Positions 9,370 to 17,551 of a stretch of DNA of 64,000 nucleotides are shown here, in pieces. The stretch is from Halocatena salina (GTDB lineage Archaea > Halobacteriota > Halobacteria > Halobacteriales > Haloarculaceae). A model generated the notes under the pieces. The model was not told where the DNA came from, ran no database searches, and saw only the letters and a list, made by a program, of their open reading frames with translations. The stretch spans positions 434,001-498,000 of the forward strand of contig NZ_CP096020.1 in the NCBI RefSeq assembly GCF_023115355.1. Reading direction: 5' to 3'. How positions within the stretch are numbered: position 1 is the first letter of the stretch; each line of letters begins with the position of its first letter. A program made the position numbers and the translations under genes.

Positions 9370-10414
9370 GCCACTCCTTTCCATGGAGGATGTGACCGTC
9401 GAGTTCAACAGCCATGACGGACTGCTCGATGCTTTCTCGGACGAGGATCCCGTTCGGGCCGTCGACGACGTCTCGCTCGACATCGAGGAGAACGACGTCG
9501 TGGCACTGATCGGGGAAAGCGGCTGTGGGAAATCGACACTCGGAAAGACCGCTATCGGGGCCCAGCGTCCGACCAGTGGCTCGGTGTCCTACCGTGGACA
9601 GGATATTTGGGACGCCCGCGAAGGCCGTGGAGAGGTCCGAGTGCCGTTCGAGGAGATCCGCCGCTCGCTTCAGATCATCCATCAAGACCCGGGCAGCGCG
9701 CTCAACCCGAATCAGCGCGTGCTCACGTCATTGATGTTGCCGCTCAAGCGGTGGCAGCCGGAGCTGAGCTACGAGGAACGCCAAGAGCGCATCCTCACCC
9801 TGCTCGAACACGTCGGGATGTCGCCGGCCGAGGACTTCGTCAACCGGTACCCCCACCAGCTATCGGGTGGCGAACAACAGCGCGTCGTGCTTGTCAGATC
9901 GCTTCTGGTGAATCCCGACGTCATCCTCGCCGACGAGGCGATCAGTGCACTCGACGTATCGTTGCGCGTCGAGATGATGGACATCATGTTGGAACTACAG
10001 TCCGTGTTCGACACGTCGTATCTGTTCATCTCACACGATCTCTCGAACGCCCGGTACATCGCACAGCAAGCCGACGGCCGGATCGCCGTGATGTATCTCG
10101 GTCGGATCGTCGAGGCGGGACCGGTCGACGAGATCCTCGAAAATCCACAGCATCCGTACACGAAAGTGTTGAAGTGGGCGACACCGGAACTGTATGAAGA
10201 CGTCGAAGCGGACATCCCCATCAGGGAGATCGACGTTCCCGATCCGACAGATCCACCATCCGGCTGTCGGTTCCACACGCGGTGTCCGAAAGCACGGGCA
10301 GCGTGCCGGGAGTCACACCCCGAATCGTACGGGGTCGGACCCGACCACGACAGTCACTGCTTTCGGAGCGATGAGACCCACGACTACTGGGAGAGTGAAC
10401 CTTTGCATGACTGA
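9362..10414 (+). CDS. ABC importer ATPase, DppF type
   Basis: The protein has 350 residues from ATG 9362, overlapping the DppD-type stop by eight bases; the in-frame start further upstream lies deep inside that gene and is rejected. Walker A is GESGCGKS (51-58); LSGGEQQR and ADEAISALD follow. The Walker B region has ADEAIS where DEPVS is usual, a mild deviation that keeps the catalytic Asp-Glu pair. The C-terminal SGCRFHTRCPKARAAC cysteine motif is present. It forms a heterodimer with the DppD-type ATPase to power import. Confidence 0.9.
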   Translation: MSKPLLSMEDVTVEFNSHDGLLDAFSDEDPVRAVDDVSLDIEENDVVALIGESGCGKSTLGKTAIGAQRPTSGSVSYRGQDIWDAREGRGEVRVPFEEIRRSLQIIHQDPGSALNPNQRVLTSLMLPLKRWQPELSYEERQERILTLLEHVGMSPAEDFVNRYPHQLSGGEQQRVVLVRSLLVNPDVILADEAISALDVSLRVEMMDIMLELQSVFDTSYLFISHDLSNARYIAQQADGRIAVMYLGRIVEAGPVDEILENPQHPYTKVLKWATPELYEDVEADIPIREIDVPDPTDPPSGCRFHTRCPKARAACRESHPESYGVGPDHDSHCFRSDETHDYWESEPLHD

Positions 10415-10479
10415 AAAACACGGACAGAGACGACGCAAAAGCGCCACACAGACGCGTTCACCCACGGAGGTAGCAATCG

Positions 10480-10704
10480 ATGGGTGAGACAAACGAACGC
10501 GACGCTCACGCGGGACTGACAGCGTCGATTCCGGGCCGGCCGCTGTCGTGGACCATACTCGGGATCGCCACGGTGCTGATCGCCCTCGGTGCGTTCGTCA
10601 CGACGGGGGAAATCAGTGGGCTTCTCGGTCTGTGGGGATTCTCGATGATCGCCATTACGCTTGTGGTGTACGCCGTCGCCGCGCTCTGGTCCGCGCTCGG
10701 ATAG
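10480..10704 (+). CDS. Small two-helix membrane protein (74 aa) at end of the import operon
   Basis: The 74-residue protein starts MGETNERDAHAGLTASIPG, followed by two predicted helices (about 22-41 and 47-70). A clear GGAGGT sequence sits 10 bases before the ATG, so translation as the last gene of the preceding ABC operon (66 bases upstream) is credible. No family recognised. It is one of four such microproteins in the window. Confidence 0.65.
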   Translation: MGETNERDAHAGLTASIPGRPLSWTILGIATVLIALGAFVTTGEISGLLGLWGFSMIAITLVVYAVAALWSALG

Positions 10705-10856
10705 CAAATGACGTACCGAGCACGGCTTGAATCCGATATGACCGGATGAACGACGTCGTACGTTCGTTGTACGATGTGCCCAGATACACCGGTCGAATCG
10801 GTCGTTGCTCCTATCCGGTATTAGCGGACAGTTATGCTATGATGTGGAACCATCGG

Positions 10857-12122
10857 TTAGGGCGGGGTGGCGTTGGGATCTTCGACCGCTTGTGCCCATG
10901 CTTGGAGCCACCCACGAAGCCCGCTGTCGGGTACCGAGAGTGAGTGGGTGTTTTCCGAAAGCGAGGGATAGCCGCCAACCTCGTCAGGGTGACCGACCCA
11001 GTAATCGTACGGCGAGTCGAGGCGGTCGTTGCCCGCTCGGTCAGTGATCTCACTAACGATCCGCTGGTCGTTGGCGGTTCGGTCAGCTGGCCGTGCGCCA
11101 GCGGTTCCGAGGTTGTGGCTCTCGACCGCATCGGACGAAAGCGCAGTCAACCCGTCTGGCCAGAGTGGTTTTGAGCCGGTGGTTTCGCCCTCGACAAACG
11201 AAACATCCGAATCGATGGGCGGATCAGCCGTGATGTTGTCTTCGCTGTACACTGTGCCACTACCTTCGACGATCGATTCACCTGTAGCCGTCACACCGGT
11301 GTATTTGTTCCCGACCCACGTCGTTTCGGCCGAGCTGTCAGTGTTAGACGCCTCATCGAAGAAATAACAGAAATTGTTGACGACGACGGTCCGTGTGTCG
11401 CTTTTGAGCCGTGGAATCCGATTGCGGGCTTTCGCCCACACGTTGCCGAGCAAGGTGACGTGGTCGGCTCCATCACCGATCAGCGTACAGTAATTGTGGT
11501 CGGAGCCGTCTCCGTACGGATCATACAACCCCTCGTAGATCAGGTTGTTCGAATACGTCGTTCTGTCAGTATCGTAGCCGACAGACATGCATTCGTCGAC
11601 CCCCCACGAGGCCGTGCAGTGATCGATGACGTTGTTTTGGGTGTCGTCTTGGGTGTTGATCGCGTCGTTACCCTGAATATTTCCGTCTGAGCCTGGCCCG
11701 ATCCGCGAGCGAACGTGTTGGACGACGCAGTTGTTGGCGTCGATCTGCACCATCCCTTTGATGAACGTGATGCCCGGCGAGGGTGCGGTCTGGCCCGCCA
11801 CCCAACAGTTGTCTTCCGTGATCGCCAACGATTCCCCCCCAAGATCGATCGTCCCACTGGTCTCGAAGACGACTACTCGCGATCCGCTCGCCGTGAACGC
11901 CGCTTCGACGGCCTCCCGCGTCGGCTCGGTGATCGTGTACACGTCCACACCATCCTCAAGCCACGGTCCCATCGTGGCAAAGCCGTCTCCCCCCTGAAAG
12001 GACGACTGACTGAACGGTTCATACCCACGGTTCTCTGTCGCCGTGGCTGTCCCACCGAGAACGGTGGCTCCGATACTCCCAACCGCGACCGCACGTAAAA
12101 ACGTGCGTCTGTTATGTGCCAT
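10857..12122 (-). CDS. Tat-exported pectate lyase, PL1 family
   Basis: The 421-residue protein starts with a Tat signal (NRRTFLRAVAVGSIGATVLGG, residues 4-24). The right-handed beta-helix carries PL1 hallmarks: NVIDHCTASWGVDE (164-177) and RIPRLK (235-240), whose first Arg matches the catalytic Arg of PL1. A conserved tail, EVGGYPSLSENTHSLSVPDSGLRGWLQAW, recurs in all five lyases of the window. It cleaves polygalacturonate outside the cell by beta-elimination. The 5' half is almost identical in DNA sequence to the gene at 24054, but the rest differs. An AT-rich promoter lies at about 12123-12180. Confidence 0.9.
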   Translation of the reverse strand: MAHNRRTFLRAVAVGSIGATVLGGTATATENRGYEPFSQSSFQGGDGFATMGPWLEDGVDVYTITEPTREAVEAAFTASGSRVVVFETSGTIDLGGESLAITEDNCWVAGQTAPSPGITFIKGMVQIDANNCVVQHVRSRIGPGSDGNIQGNDAINTQDDTQNNVIDHCTASWGVDECMSVGYDTDRTTYSNNLIYEGLYDPYGDGSDHNYCTLIGDGADHVTLLGNVWAKARNRIPRLKSDTRTVVVNNFCYFFDEASNTDSSAETTWVGNKYTGVTATGESIVEGSGTVYSEDNITADPPIDSDVSFVEGETTGSKPLWPDGLTALSSDAVESHNLGTAGARPADRTANDQRIVSEITDRAGNDRLDSPYDYWVGHPDEVGGYPSLSENTHSLSVPDSGLRGWLQAWAQAVEDPNATPP

Positions 12123-12238
12123 TAATAGACACCAGTATAGTAATATACGACATGTATAATAAATTTATCTCAATAAGAAATACCATTGTATAGTTAGAAA
12201 AAGCATACGCCGTCGGACATCCCGGCAGGTGCAGTCGG

Positions 12239-12255
12239 GTTCCCATCTACCGAAC
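12239..12255. promoter_or_regulatory. 17-bp palindrome, GTTC-N9-GAAC class
   Basis: GTTCCCATCTACCGAAC. It is two bases before the 20-bp palindrome at 12258, so proteins bound to the two sites could contact each other. Matches the class defined by the exact copy at 22621. Confidence 0.55.
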
Positions 12256-12257
12256 GA

Positions 12258-12277
12258 TTACAGACGTACTATTGTAA
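12258..12277. promoter_or_regulatory. 20-bp palindrome TTACA-N3-GTAC-N3-TGTAA
   Basis: TTACAGACGTACTATTGTAA. One of four exact matches to a 14-position consensus in the window, all in intergenic DNA (others at 22575, 40628, 61095). Looks like a dimeric-regulator operator; the protein is unknown. Confidence 0.75.
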
Positions 12278-12475
12278 CGATCTGACGATCACCGCCTATT
12301 GTCCGCTTCATATTTACGGAATTTTTTATTACACAGGGTGAAGCGCGGGGTACAGCCGGGCTATAGCTGCATACCGACTGATTCGCTACGGACAAACGGG
12401 AATCACATCCGAATCGTCGTTTCCGTCCGGAGATCAGGGGTATGGAGCTTCATACCGGGCGATTACGGTACGATC

Positions 12476-12492
12476 GTTCCCACACTAGGAAC
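12476..12492. promoter_or_regulatory. 17-bp palindrome, GTTCCC-N5-(G)GGAAC class
   Basis: GTTCCCACACTAGGAAC, 42 bases downstream of the 3' end side of the flavin-dependent oxidoreductase gene (its stop is at 12534). Position after a gene end makes a simple promoter role unlikely. Confidence 0.55.
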
Positions 12493-12533
12493 GGTCGGCT
12501 GAGAATGCCACTGCTCGCATGGGAGAGCGCGGA

Positions 12534-13520
12534 TCAGTCGAACGCGGGGATGACCTCCTCACCGAATAGCCGGAGTTGGTCTTCGACCAGTTCGGGCGGC
12601 ATCCCGGAATGATGGAAGCGAAGCGCGAGCTGGTTCAACGAGAATCGGTTTTGCATCGCCTCGATCTGCTCGATGATCTGCTCGGGTGTGCCGTAGATGA
12701 ATCGATCGTCCGCGAGCTGGGAGAAGTCCGCGACGGAATCGGCAGTCATCAGCGGGTGAGAGAATTCACCGCCGTACTCGTCGCGGTAGGTGCGGTGAAG
12801 ATACTCCTTTCGTTCCATCACCTCAGCTTCGGTCTCACCGATGACGGCCTCACGCATCAGGGGATGGTCCATCGAGGACCACTCCTGATCGGTCGATTCG
12901 ATGTGCTCGCGCTGTTTGTCCTTGCGTTGCTCGACCGCATCGAGGTCCGCGACCACACCGGGCACCCACGCATCGCTGAACGAGACCGAACGAGCGAGCT
13001 GCTTGTCGCCCCAGCCACCGACCCACAACGAAGGCCGAGGCTCTTGAACGGTCCGGGGGAGTGGCTGCCAGTCTTCGACCTCGAAGAACGGACACGAAAA
13101 GGAGATCGGTTCCTCGGAGGTGAGGAACTCGTCCAGGAACTGTAATCCCTCTATCATCCGTCCGGCACGATCGGACATCGGAACTCCGAACGCCTCGAAC
13201 TCCTTTTCCACGTAACCAAGTCCCACGCCGAGCGTGAGTCGACCATTCGAGATATTGTCCACCATCGCCGCTCGTTGGGCGACGTGCAACGGATGGTACA
13301 GCGGCAAGATGAGCACTGACGTGACGAGTTCGAGCGATTCGGTGCCCTCGGCGATGCTCGTCAGCCGTACCAGCGGAGACGGCCAGTAGTTGTCACCCTC
13401 CGTCGCTTGGTGGTCGTTGACCCAGCACGTTTGGAAACCGAGATCCTCGGCTAACTGACACTGCTCGACGACACCGTCCCAGGTGTCGCCACCCTCGATC
13501 GGGAAAAAGCCGAACTTCAT
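12534..13520 (-). CDS. LLM-class flavin-dependent oxidoreductase (luciferase-like)
   Basis: The 328-residue protein opens MKFGFFPIEGGDTWDGVVEQCQLAEDLGF and continues with SLELVTSVLILPLYHPLHVAQRAAMVDNISNGRLTLGVGLGY, the classic start of luciferase-like F420- or FMN-dependent TIM-barrel oxidoreductases. No signal peptide; cytoplasmic. Haloarchaea use F420, so F420 is a plausible cofactor, but the substrate is unknown. It is divergent from the IclR gene at 13654 and shares its promoter region, so it is a candidate target of that regulator. Confidence 0.85.
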   Translation of the reverse strand: MKFGFFPIEGGDTWDGVVEQCQLAEDLGFQTCWVNDHQATEGDNYWPSPLVRLTSIAEGTESLELVTSVLILPLYHPLHVAQRAAMVDNISNGRLTLGVGLGYVEKEFEAFGVPMSDRAGRMIEGLQFLDEFLTSEEPISFSCPFFEVEDWQPLPRTVQEPRPSLWVGGWGDKQLARSVSFSDAWVPGVVADLDAVEQRKDKQREHIESTDQEWSSMDHPLMREAVIGETEAEVMERKEYLHRTYRDEYGGEFSHPLMTADSVADFSQLADDRFIYGTPEQIIEQIEAMQNRFSLNQLALRFHHSGMPPELVEDQLRLFGEEVIPAFD

Positions 13521-13603
13521 AGCGATCGATGTGATCTCCGTGTGACGTCTACTTACGTCTTATGTTCACAGGCCCGAAAGAACAACGACCGAACGGGCTC
13601 GAT

Positions 13604-13620
13604 CTTCCCAACAGGGGAAC
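13604..13620. promoter_or_regulatory. 17-bp palindrome just upstream of the IclR gene TATA box
   Basis: CTTCCCAACAGGGGAAC: arms TTCCC and GGGAA around AACAG. It ends three bases before the TATA box ATTATATA (13624-13631) of the IclR gene at 13654, overlapping the position of the archaeal BRE. This is the best-placed copy of the 17-bp class and suggests autoregulation, and possibly control of the divergent oxidoreductase gene. Confidence 0.7.
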
Positions 13621-13623
13621 AGC

Positions 13624-13631
13624 ATTATATA
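13624..13631 (+). promoter_or_regulatory. TATA box of the IclR gene
   Basis: ATTATATA lies 30 bases before the ATG at 13654, the spacing expected for a nearly leaderless archaeal transcript. Confidence 0.7.
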
Positions 13632-13653
13632 GATAGAGTACATGTGAGATATT

Positions 13654-14427
13654 ATGACGGTACGGAAAGACGATTATTCGGGACGAACGATCCGATCGGT
13701 GACGATCGCGTTCAACATCATCGAAGTGCTGCAAGAGCGAAATCACGTCGGTGTGACGGCGTTGGCCGATGAACTCGGCCATTCGAAAAGCACGATTTAC
13801 AGCCATCTGCAGACGCTCTGTGAGCGTAACATCCTCGTCCAAGAGGACGACGGCTACCGGTTGAGCCTCCGACTCCTCGATATGGCAAACAGCGTTCGAG
13901 AACAGATCGGCAACTACGAGGTCATCACGAGTGAAGTCGATAAGCTCGCCGAGGAGACCGGTGAGATCGCTCAGTTCGGGATCGAAGAACACGGGATGAC
14001 CAGTTATCTCTACAAGGCAACTGGGGAGCAGGCAGTTGAGACGCGCTCACGGGTCGGTATTCAACAACCGATGTATTCGACATCGCTGGGCAAGACGATT
14101 CTGGCGTTCATGCCCGCGTCTCGGACGGAAGAGATCGTCGAATCGACGGAGTATACGAGCTTCACATCTCGGACCGTCACGGGACCCAAGGAGTTGTACG
14201 AGCAACTCGACGTGATCGCAAAGCGGGGCTATGGGATCGACGACGAGGAGAATATCGAGGGGCTACGGTGTGTGGCCGCACCGGTCAAACGGGGAGATAC
14301 CGTGTTGGGAGCCATCAGCACCACTGGACCGTCAAGCCGGTTTACCGACGAACGCATCCACGAGGAGTTGGCCGAGCACGTCAAACGAGCCGCAAACGTC
14401 ATCGAACTCAACACCAAGTTCTCGTGA
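13654..14427 (+). CDS. IclR-family transcriptional regulator
   Basis: The 257-residue protein has a winged helix-turn-helix at about 33-60 (VGVTALADELGHSKSTIYSHLQTLCERNILV) and a C-terminal IclR effector-binding domain (about 85-255) with EHGMTSYLYKATGEQAVET and SLGKTILAFMP. IclR proteins bind short palindromes as dimers or tetramers, and several haloarchaeal members control sugar-acid and sugar catabolism. A palindrome lies directly upstream of its own TATA box. It precedes the uronate dehydrogenase-like gene, so galacturonate or a derivative is a candidate effector. The recognition helix resembles that of the second IclR protein (61247). Confidence 0.9.
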   Translation: MTVRKDDYSGRTIRSVTIAFNIIEVLQERNHVGVTALADELGHSKSTIYSHLQTLCERNILVQEDDGYRLSLRLLDMANSVREQIGNYEVITSEVDKLAEETGEIAQFGIEEHGMTSYLYKATGEQAVETRSRVGIQQPMYSTSLGKTILAFMPASRTEEIVESTEYTSFTSRTVTGPKELYEQLDVIAKRGYGIDDEENIEGLRCVAAPVKRGDTVLGAISTTGPSSRFTDERIHEELAEHVKRAANVIELNTKFS

Positions 14428-14496
14428 ACCGCGCGGCCGTCGGGATATGGATTGCACCACCCATTGATTTAATAGCTGAACCGTATAGAAATCGGT

Positions 14497-15336
14497 ATGG
14501 ACGTATTGATGACCGGAGCGTACGGTCGGTGTGGAACCGCCGTTATCGATCACCTTCACGACGGAGCGGGGTACGACTTCACGTATCTCAACCGATCGGA
14601 TCGGCCCGACGGCCATCCGTACGGGGATTACGAGACGATCGTTGCTGACGTGGCCGACCGTGACGCGCTCGTATCGGCCGCGGACGGACGGGACGCGATG
14701 GTCCACATGGCGGCCTACCCGTTTACTGACGGTGGCTGGGATGAGGTGTTCGAACCGAACATCATCGGCATGTACAACGCGCTAGAGGCAGCCAGAACAC
14801 GGCAGCTCGAGTCGTTCGTGTTCATCTCCTCGAACCACGCTGTCGGCATGTACGAACAGGAGTTCGCGCCGGAGATTTACGCTACCGAATTCGATCTCAC
14901 CGTCGATCATACTGATCCGGTTAGACCGGATTCGTTCTACGGCGTCTCGAAATGTTTCGGCGAGGCGCTCGGGCGCTACTACGTCGAAAATTACGAGTAT
15001 CCCCGACGGTTCTACGCGCTTCGTGTCGGAACCGTCAACATGCCGCCGTACGACCATCCGTACGGGGATGCCGAGCAAGGCGTCGCCGACGGAGCGTTCG
15101 AACGTGACAGTGCCGAGTACGATCGGGCGGTCACCCGGATGAAAGCGCTCTGGCAGTCAAGGCGGGATTTCGCCCATCAGGTGGACTGCTGCCTCCAGAA
15201 CGAGACGGTCGAATACGGGACCTTCTACGGTGTCAGCGACAACCGGCGTCGATGGTTCGATATCGAACACGCACGGGACCAGATCGGGTATGATCCACAG
15301 GACGACGGCGAACGGTGGAACGGTCCCCCTGAGTGA
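14497..15336 (+). CDS. Uronate dehydrogenase-like SDR (NAD-dependent epimerase/dehydratase family)
   Basis: The 279-residue extended SDR has the nucleotide-binding TGAYGRCG (6-13), SSNHAVG (111-117) and RPDSFYGVSKCFGE with Tyr148 and Lys152 as the catalytic pair. The SSNH and RPDS-YGVSK-FGE blocks are distinctive of uronate dehydrogenases, which oxidise D-galacturonate or D-glucuronate to the aldaro-lactone. This would be the entry step of oxidative galacturonate degradation. It is cytoplasmic. A TATA-like element (TGATTTAATAG, about 14465-14475) precedes the ATG. The gene follows the IclR regulator by 69 bases. Confidence 0.85.
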   Translation: MDVLMTGAYGRCGTAVIDHLHDGAGYDFTYLNRSDRPDGHPYGDYETIVADVADRDALVSAADGRDAMVHMAAYPFTDGGWDEVFEPNIIGMYNALEAARTRQLESFVFISSNHAVGMYEQEFAPEIYATEFDLTVDHTDPVRPDSFYGVSKCFGEALGRYYVENYEYPRRFYALRVGTVNMPPYDHPYGDAEQGVADGAFERDSAEYDRAVTRMKALWQSRRDFAHQVDCCLQNETVEYGTFYGVSDNRRRWFDIEHARDQIGYDPQDDGERWNGPPE

Positions 15337-15343
15337 GAGCTGA

Positions 15344-17431
15344 TCACTCGACGGCGCGAGCTTTCGCGCGCAGCCAGGCCCGGGTGCCACCTTGAGGAAT
15401 CGTCAGGCGGTGTGTGACGACCTCGAGCTCGGGATAGCCACCGACCTCCGTCTGGCTATCGATGTACGATCCTCCTTCCGTTCGGAGCTGTTCGAGCACG
15501 CGCTCATCGGCAGCGGTCCGGTCGGCTGGCCGGGCACCGGCATTTGTGAGGTTGTGCTCGACAACGTTCTCTGACCCGACGGTTTCGAGCGCCGTCGGCC
15601 ACAAGGGCCGAGTATCGAGCTGTGTGATTCCCTCGCTGGTTGTGGGGGTGGTGGCGACGTTGTCATCAAGTGCGGCCGCTCCCTCACCGAAGACGGCCAG
15701 CTGGTCGCTGACCGGTCGCCGGAAGACGTTGCTCTCGATGCTCGCCTCGGTGTCCGGATCCATCCAGACGCCGTCGTTGTAGTGATAGATCACGTTGTTC
15801 GCCACGACGGTTCGGGTGCCTTGCTTGAGCCGCGGATTGCGGTCGTAGTTGTGCGCCCAGACGTTCCCGGCGAGCGTGACGTTCGACGCGCCGTTACCGA
15901 TCAACGATCCGTATCCGTGGTCGCCCTTGTGGTGGGTGGCGTCCTGAAGTGGTTCGGCAATCAGGCAGTTCGACACCGTCGTGTTCACCGTGTCATACCC
16001 CACCGAGAGGTTCTCATCGACTGCCCACGTCGTCGTACAGTGATCGATGACGTTGTTCTGGGTACCGTCACCGGTTCTGATTCCGTCGGGTTCCCAATCG
16101 CTTTCCTCCGTCAGGTTCGCGTCGCCCGGTCGAACGCGGAGATGTTGGATCACACAGTCGTCCGCGTCGATCCAGAGATCTCCCTGAACGAGTGTAATTC
16201 CCGGTGACGGTGCCGTCTGTCCGGCGAGATACAGCTCGTCGCTGGAGACGGTCAGGCGTTGTTTCCCGAGATCGACGGTCCCACTGGTTTCGAACACGAC
16301 CAGCCGTGGCCCGTCGATCCCGACGGCGGCCGCCAGTTGTCGTCGATTGGGTTCAGTTACCGGGATAATGGGCGTGTCGTCATCCAACCACGGGGCTGGG
16401 ACGGCAAACCCATCGGCAAAGTCGACTCGAGAAGCGCTGTCCGGGCCGCCACCGTTCGATCCGCCGTTCGACTGACTTGGCGTGCCGACCGTTTCCGAGG
16501 ATCCGACCGTGCGGTCGCCGTTCTCGGTTTCGACGACCGCACGATACTCGTAGTACCGTCTGCTCGTGAGGTCCGTGAGACGGACGTCAAACGTTCCTGG
16601 CTCCGTGCGCGTTTGGGCGGCTGTCGCCGTCCACGCCGCGCTTGGTACCTCACGGTATTCGACGTAACAGCTCGCCGCGTCGGCTCCCCCCAAATCGGTC
16701 AGTTCGCCGCGGAGCGTGGCCTTCCTGGCCGTGACATCGGTCGCATCGCCCGTCGTGACGAACGGAACGCCCTCCTCAGTTTCGACGCTGCCGGTCACTG
16801 AAACGTCACCGACGTCCCGGTTGGTGTCGGGATCGATACCCGAGAGATCCCGCAGTCGGGCCGTACAGCGCACGCCGACGTTGTGGCTCGTGACCGGTAA
16901 TCCGACGAGCGCGCTGTCGCTCAGTTCGACGCCGTCGAGGCGCGCGATCGTCGTCCAGTCCGTCCCGTCGTCAGAGCCGTACGCCTCGAAAACGTCACCC
17001 TGTCGACGCAGGCGCAGCCACTCCGCCTGAAGGCTTCCTCCGTCGAGTTCGCTCTCGTCTTCTCCACCCGACGTGGTGCTGATCGTCTCGCTACCGGATT
17101 CGGAGCGCCACTGGAGTGACGCTGCACCACTTGGCGTTCGTCTGAGCAGCACGTTCGGCGCTCCGGGATCCTCTGAGTTCCGGGCCATGATGCCGGTCTT
17201 GGCGTTCGGATCCGTGTTTTCGAGGGCCGTGTTGCGCACCTGGACGTCGAAATCCCCGTCTACCGTCTCGTAGTAGAAGTGAAACGCGTCTTCCGTGTTC
17301 CAGATGTCGGCCCCACCGCCACGGATCGTGATTACCGTCGCTGCCGTAGCCGTTCTGTCGAACAGCCCAACCGCTGGAGCGACAGCGCCTGCCCCGATCG
17401 ATCGAAGGAACGTCCGTCTATCAAATCTCAT
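15344..17431 (-). CDS. Tat-exported multidomain pectate lyase (lectin-like + FnIII-like + PL1)
   Basis: The 695-residue protein has a Tat signal (DRRTFLRSIGAGAVAPAVG). Residues about 33-210 resemble the DUF1349/concanavalin-A-like fold (GIMARNS, WLRLRRQGDVFEAYGSDDGTDW). About 225-315 is a fibronectin-III-like module, followed by a Gly/Ser linker and a PL1 catalytic domain (about 335-690) with NVIDHCTTTWAVDENLSVGY and RNPRLK. The EVGGYPELEVVTHRLTIPQGGTRAWLRA tail is shared with the other lyases. The front domains probably bind polysaccharide. It is divergent from the GH28 gene across a 120-base promoter region. Confidence 0.9.
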   Translation of the reverse strand: MRFDRRTFLRSIGAGAVAPAVGLFDRTATAATVITIRGGGADIWNTEDAFHFYYETVDGDFDVQVRNTALENTDPNAKTGIMARNSEDPGAPNVLLRRTPSGAASLQWRSESGSETISTTSGGEDESELDGGSLQAEWLRLRRQGDVFEAYGSDDGTDWTTIARLDGVELSDSALVGLPVTSHNVGVRCTARLRDLSGIDPDTNRDVGDVSVTGSVETEEGVPFVTTGDATDVTARKATLRGELTDLGGADAASCYVEYREVPSAAWTATAAQTRTEPGTFDVRLTDLTSRRYYEYRAVVETENGDRTVGSSETVGTPSQSNGGSNGGGPDSASRVDFADGFAVPAPWLDDDTPIIPVTEPNRRQLAAAVGIDGPRLVVFETSGTVDLGKQRLTVSSDELYLAGQTAPSPGITLVQGDLWIDADDCVIQHLRVRPGDANLTEESDWEPDGIRTGDGTQNNVIDHCTTTWAVDENLSVGYDTVNTTVSNCLIAEPLQDATHHKGDHGYGSLIGNGASNVTLAGNVWAHNYDRNPRLKQGTRTVVANNVIYHYNDGVWMDPDTEASIESNVFRRPVSDQLAVFGEGAAALDDNVATTPTTSEGITQLDTRPLWPTALETVGSENVVEHNLTNAGARPADRTAADERVLEQLRTEGGSYIDSQTEVGGYPELEVVTHRLTIPQGGTRAWLRAKARAVE

Positions 17432-17473
17432 CGTTGCGTACCGTCCGCGATATTAGGACGTTCGTTGATAAGT

Positions 17474-17492
17474 GTTTCTCCGACACAGAAAC
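17474..17492. promoter_or_regulatory. 19-bp inverted repeat GTTTCT-N7-AGAAAC in PL1/GH28 divergent promoter
   Basis: Perfect six-base arms around CCGACAC, between the divergent starts at 17431 and 17552. The arms resemble the GTTTCC/GGAAAC sites near the second IclR gene, but the spacer is two bases longer. Confidence 0.4.
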
Positions 17493-17518
17493 ATCCGCCG
17501 GACGGCGCGGGGGGCACA

Positions 17519-17527
17519 ACGTTTATC
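17519..17527 (+). promoter_or_regulatory. TATA box of the GH28 gene
   Basis: ACGTTTATC lies about 26-33 bases before the ATG at 17552. This supports a leaderless transcript and decides that start over the longer in-frame extension that would run through the promoter. Confidence 0.6.
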
Positions 17528-17551
17528 TCCCTGCCCCGGAATACCCGGACG

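Larger units (their letters stand above)
12123..12533. other. Intergenic block A with clustered palindromes
   Basis: This 411-base gap has no convincing gene. Bases 12123-12200 are AT-rich and hold the promoter of the pectate lyase. The rest holds a 17-bp palindrome (12239), a 20-bp palindrome directly after it (12258), an 18-bp inverted repeat GGTATG-N6-CATACC (12439-12456) and a second 17-bp palindrome (12476). These lie 115-370 bases from the nearest start codon, far for normal archaeal operators. Confidence 0.7.

Noticed and set aside
4494-10414. Naming the importer a dipeptide transporter
   Set aside because: The family also carries oligosaccharides; all neighbours are pectin genes, so the peptide label would mislead.
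10407-10487. 26-codon frame overlapping the DppF-type stop
   Set aside because: Very short and basic with no family; its end overlaps the better supported gene at 10480.
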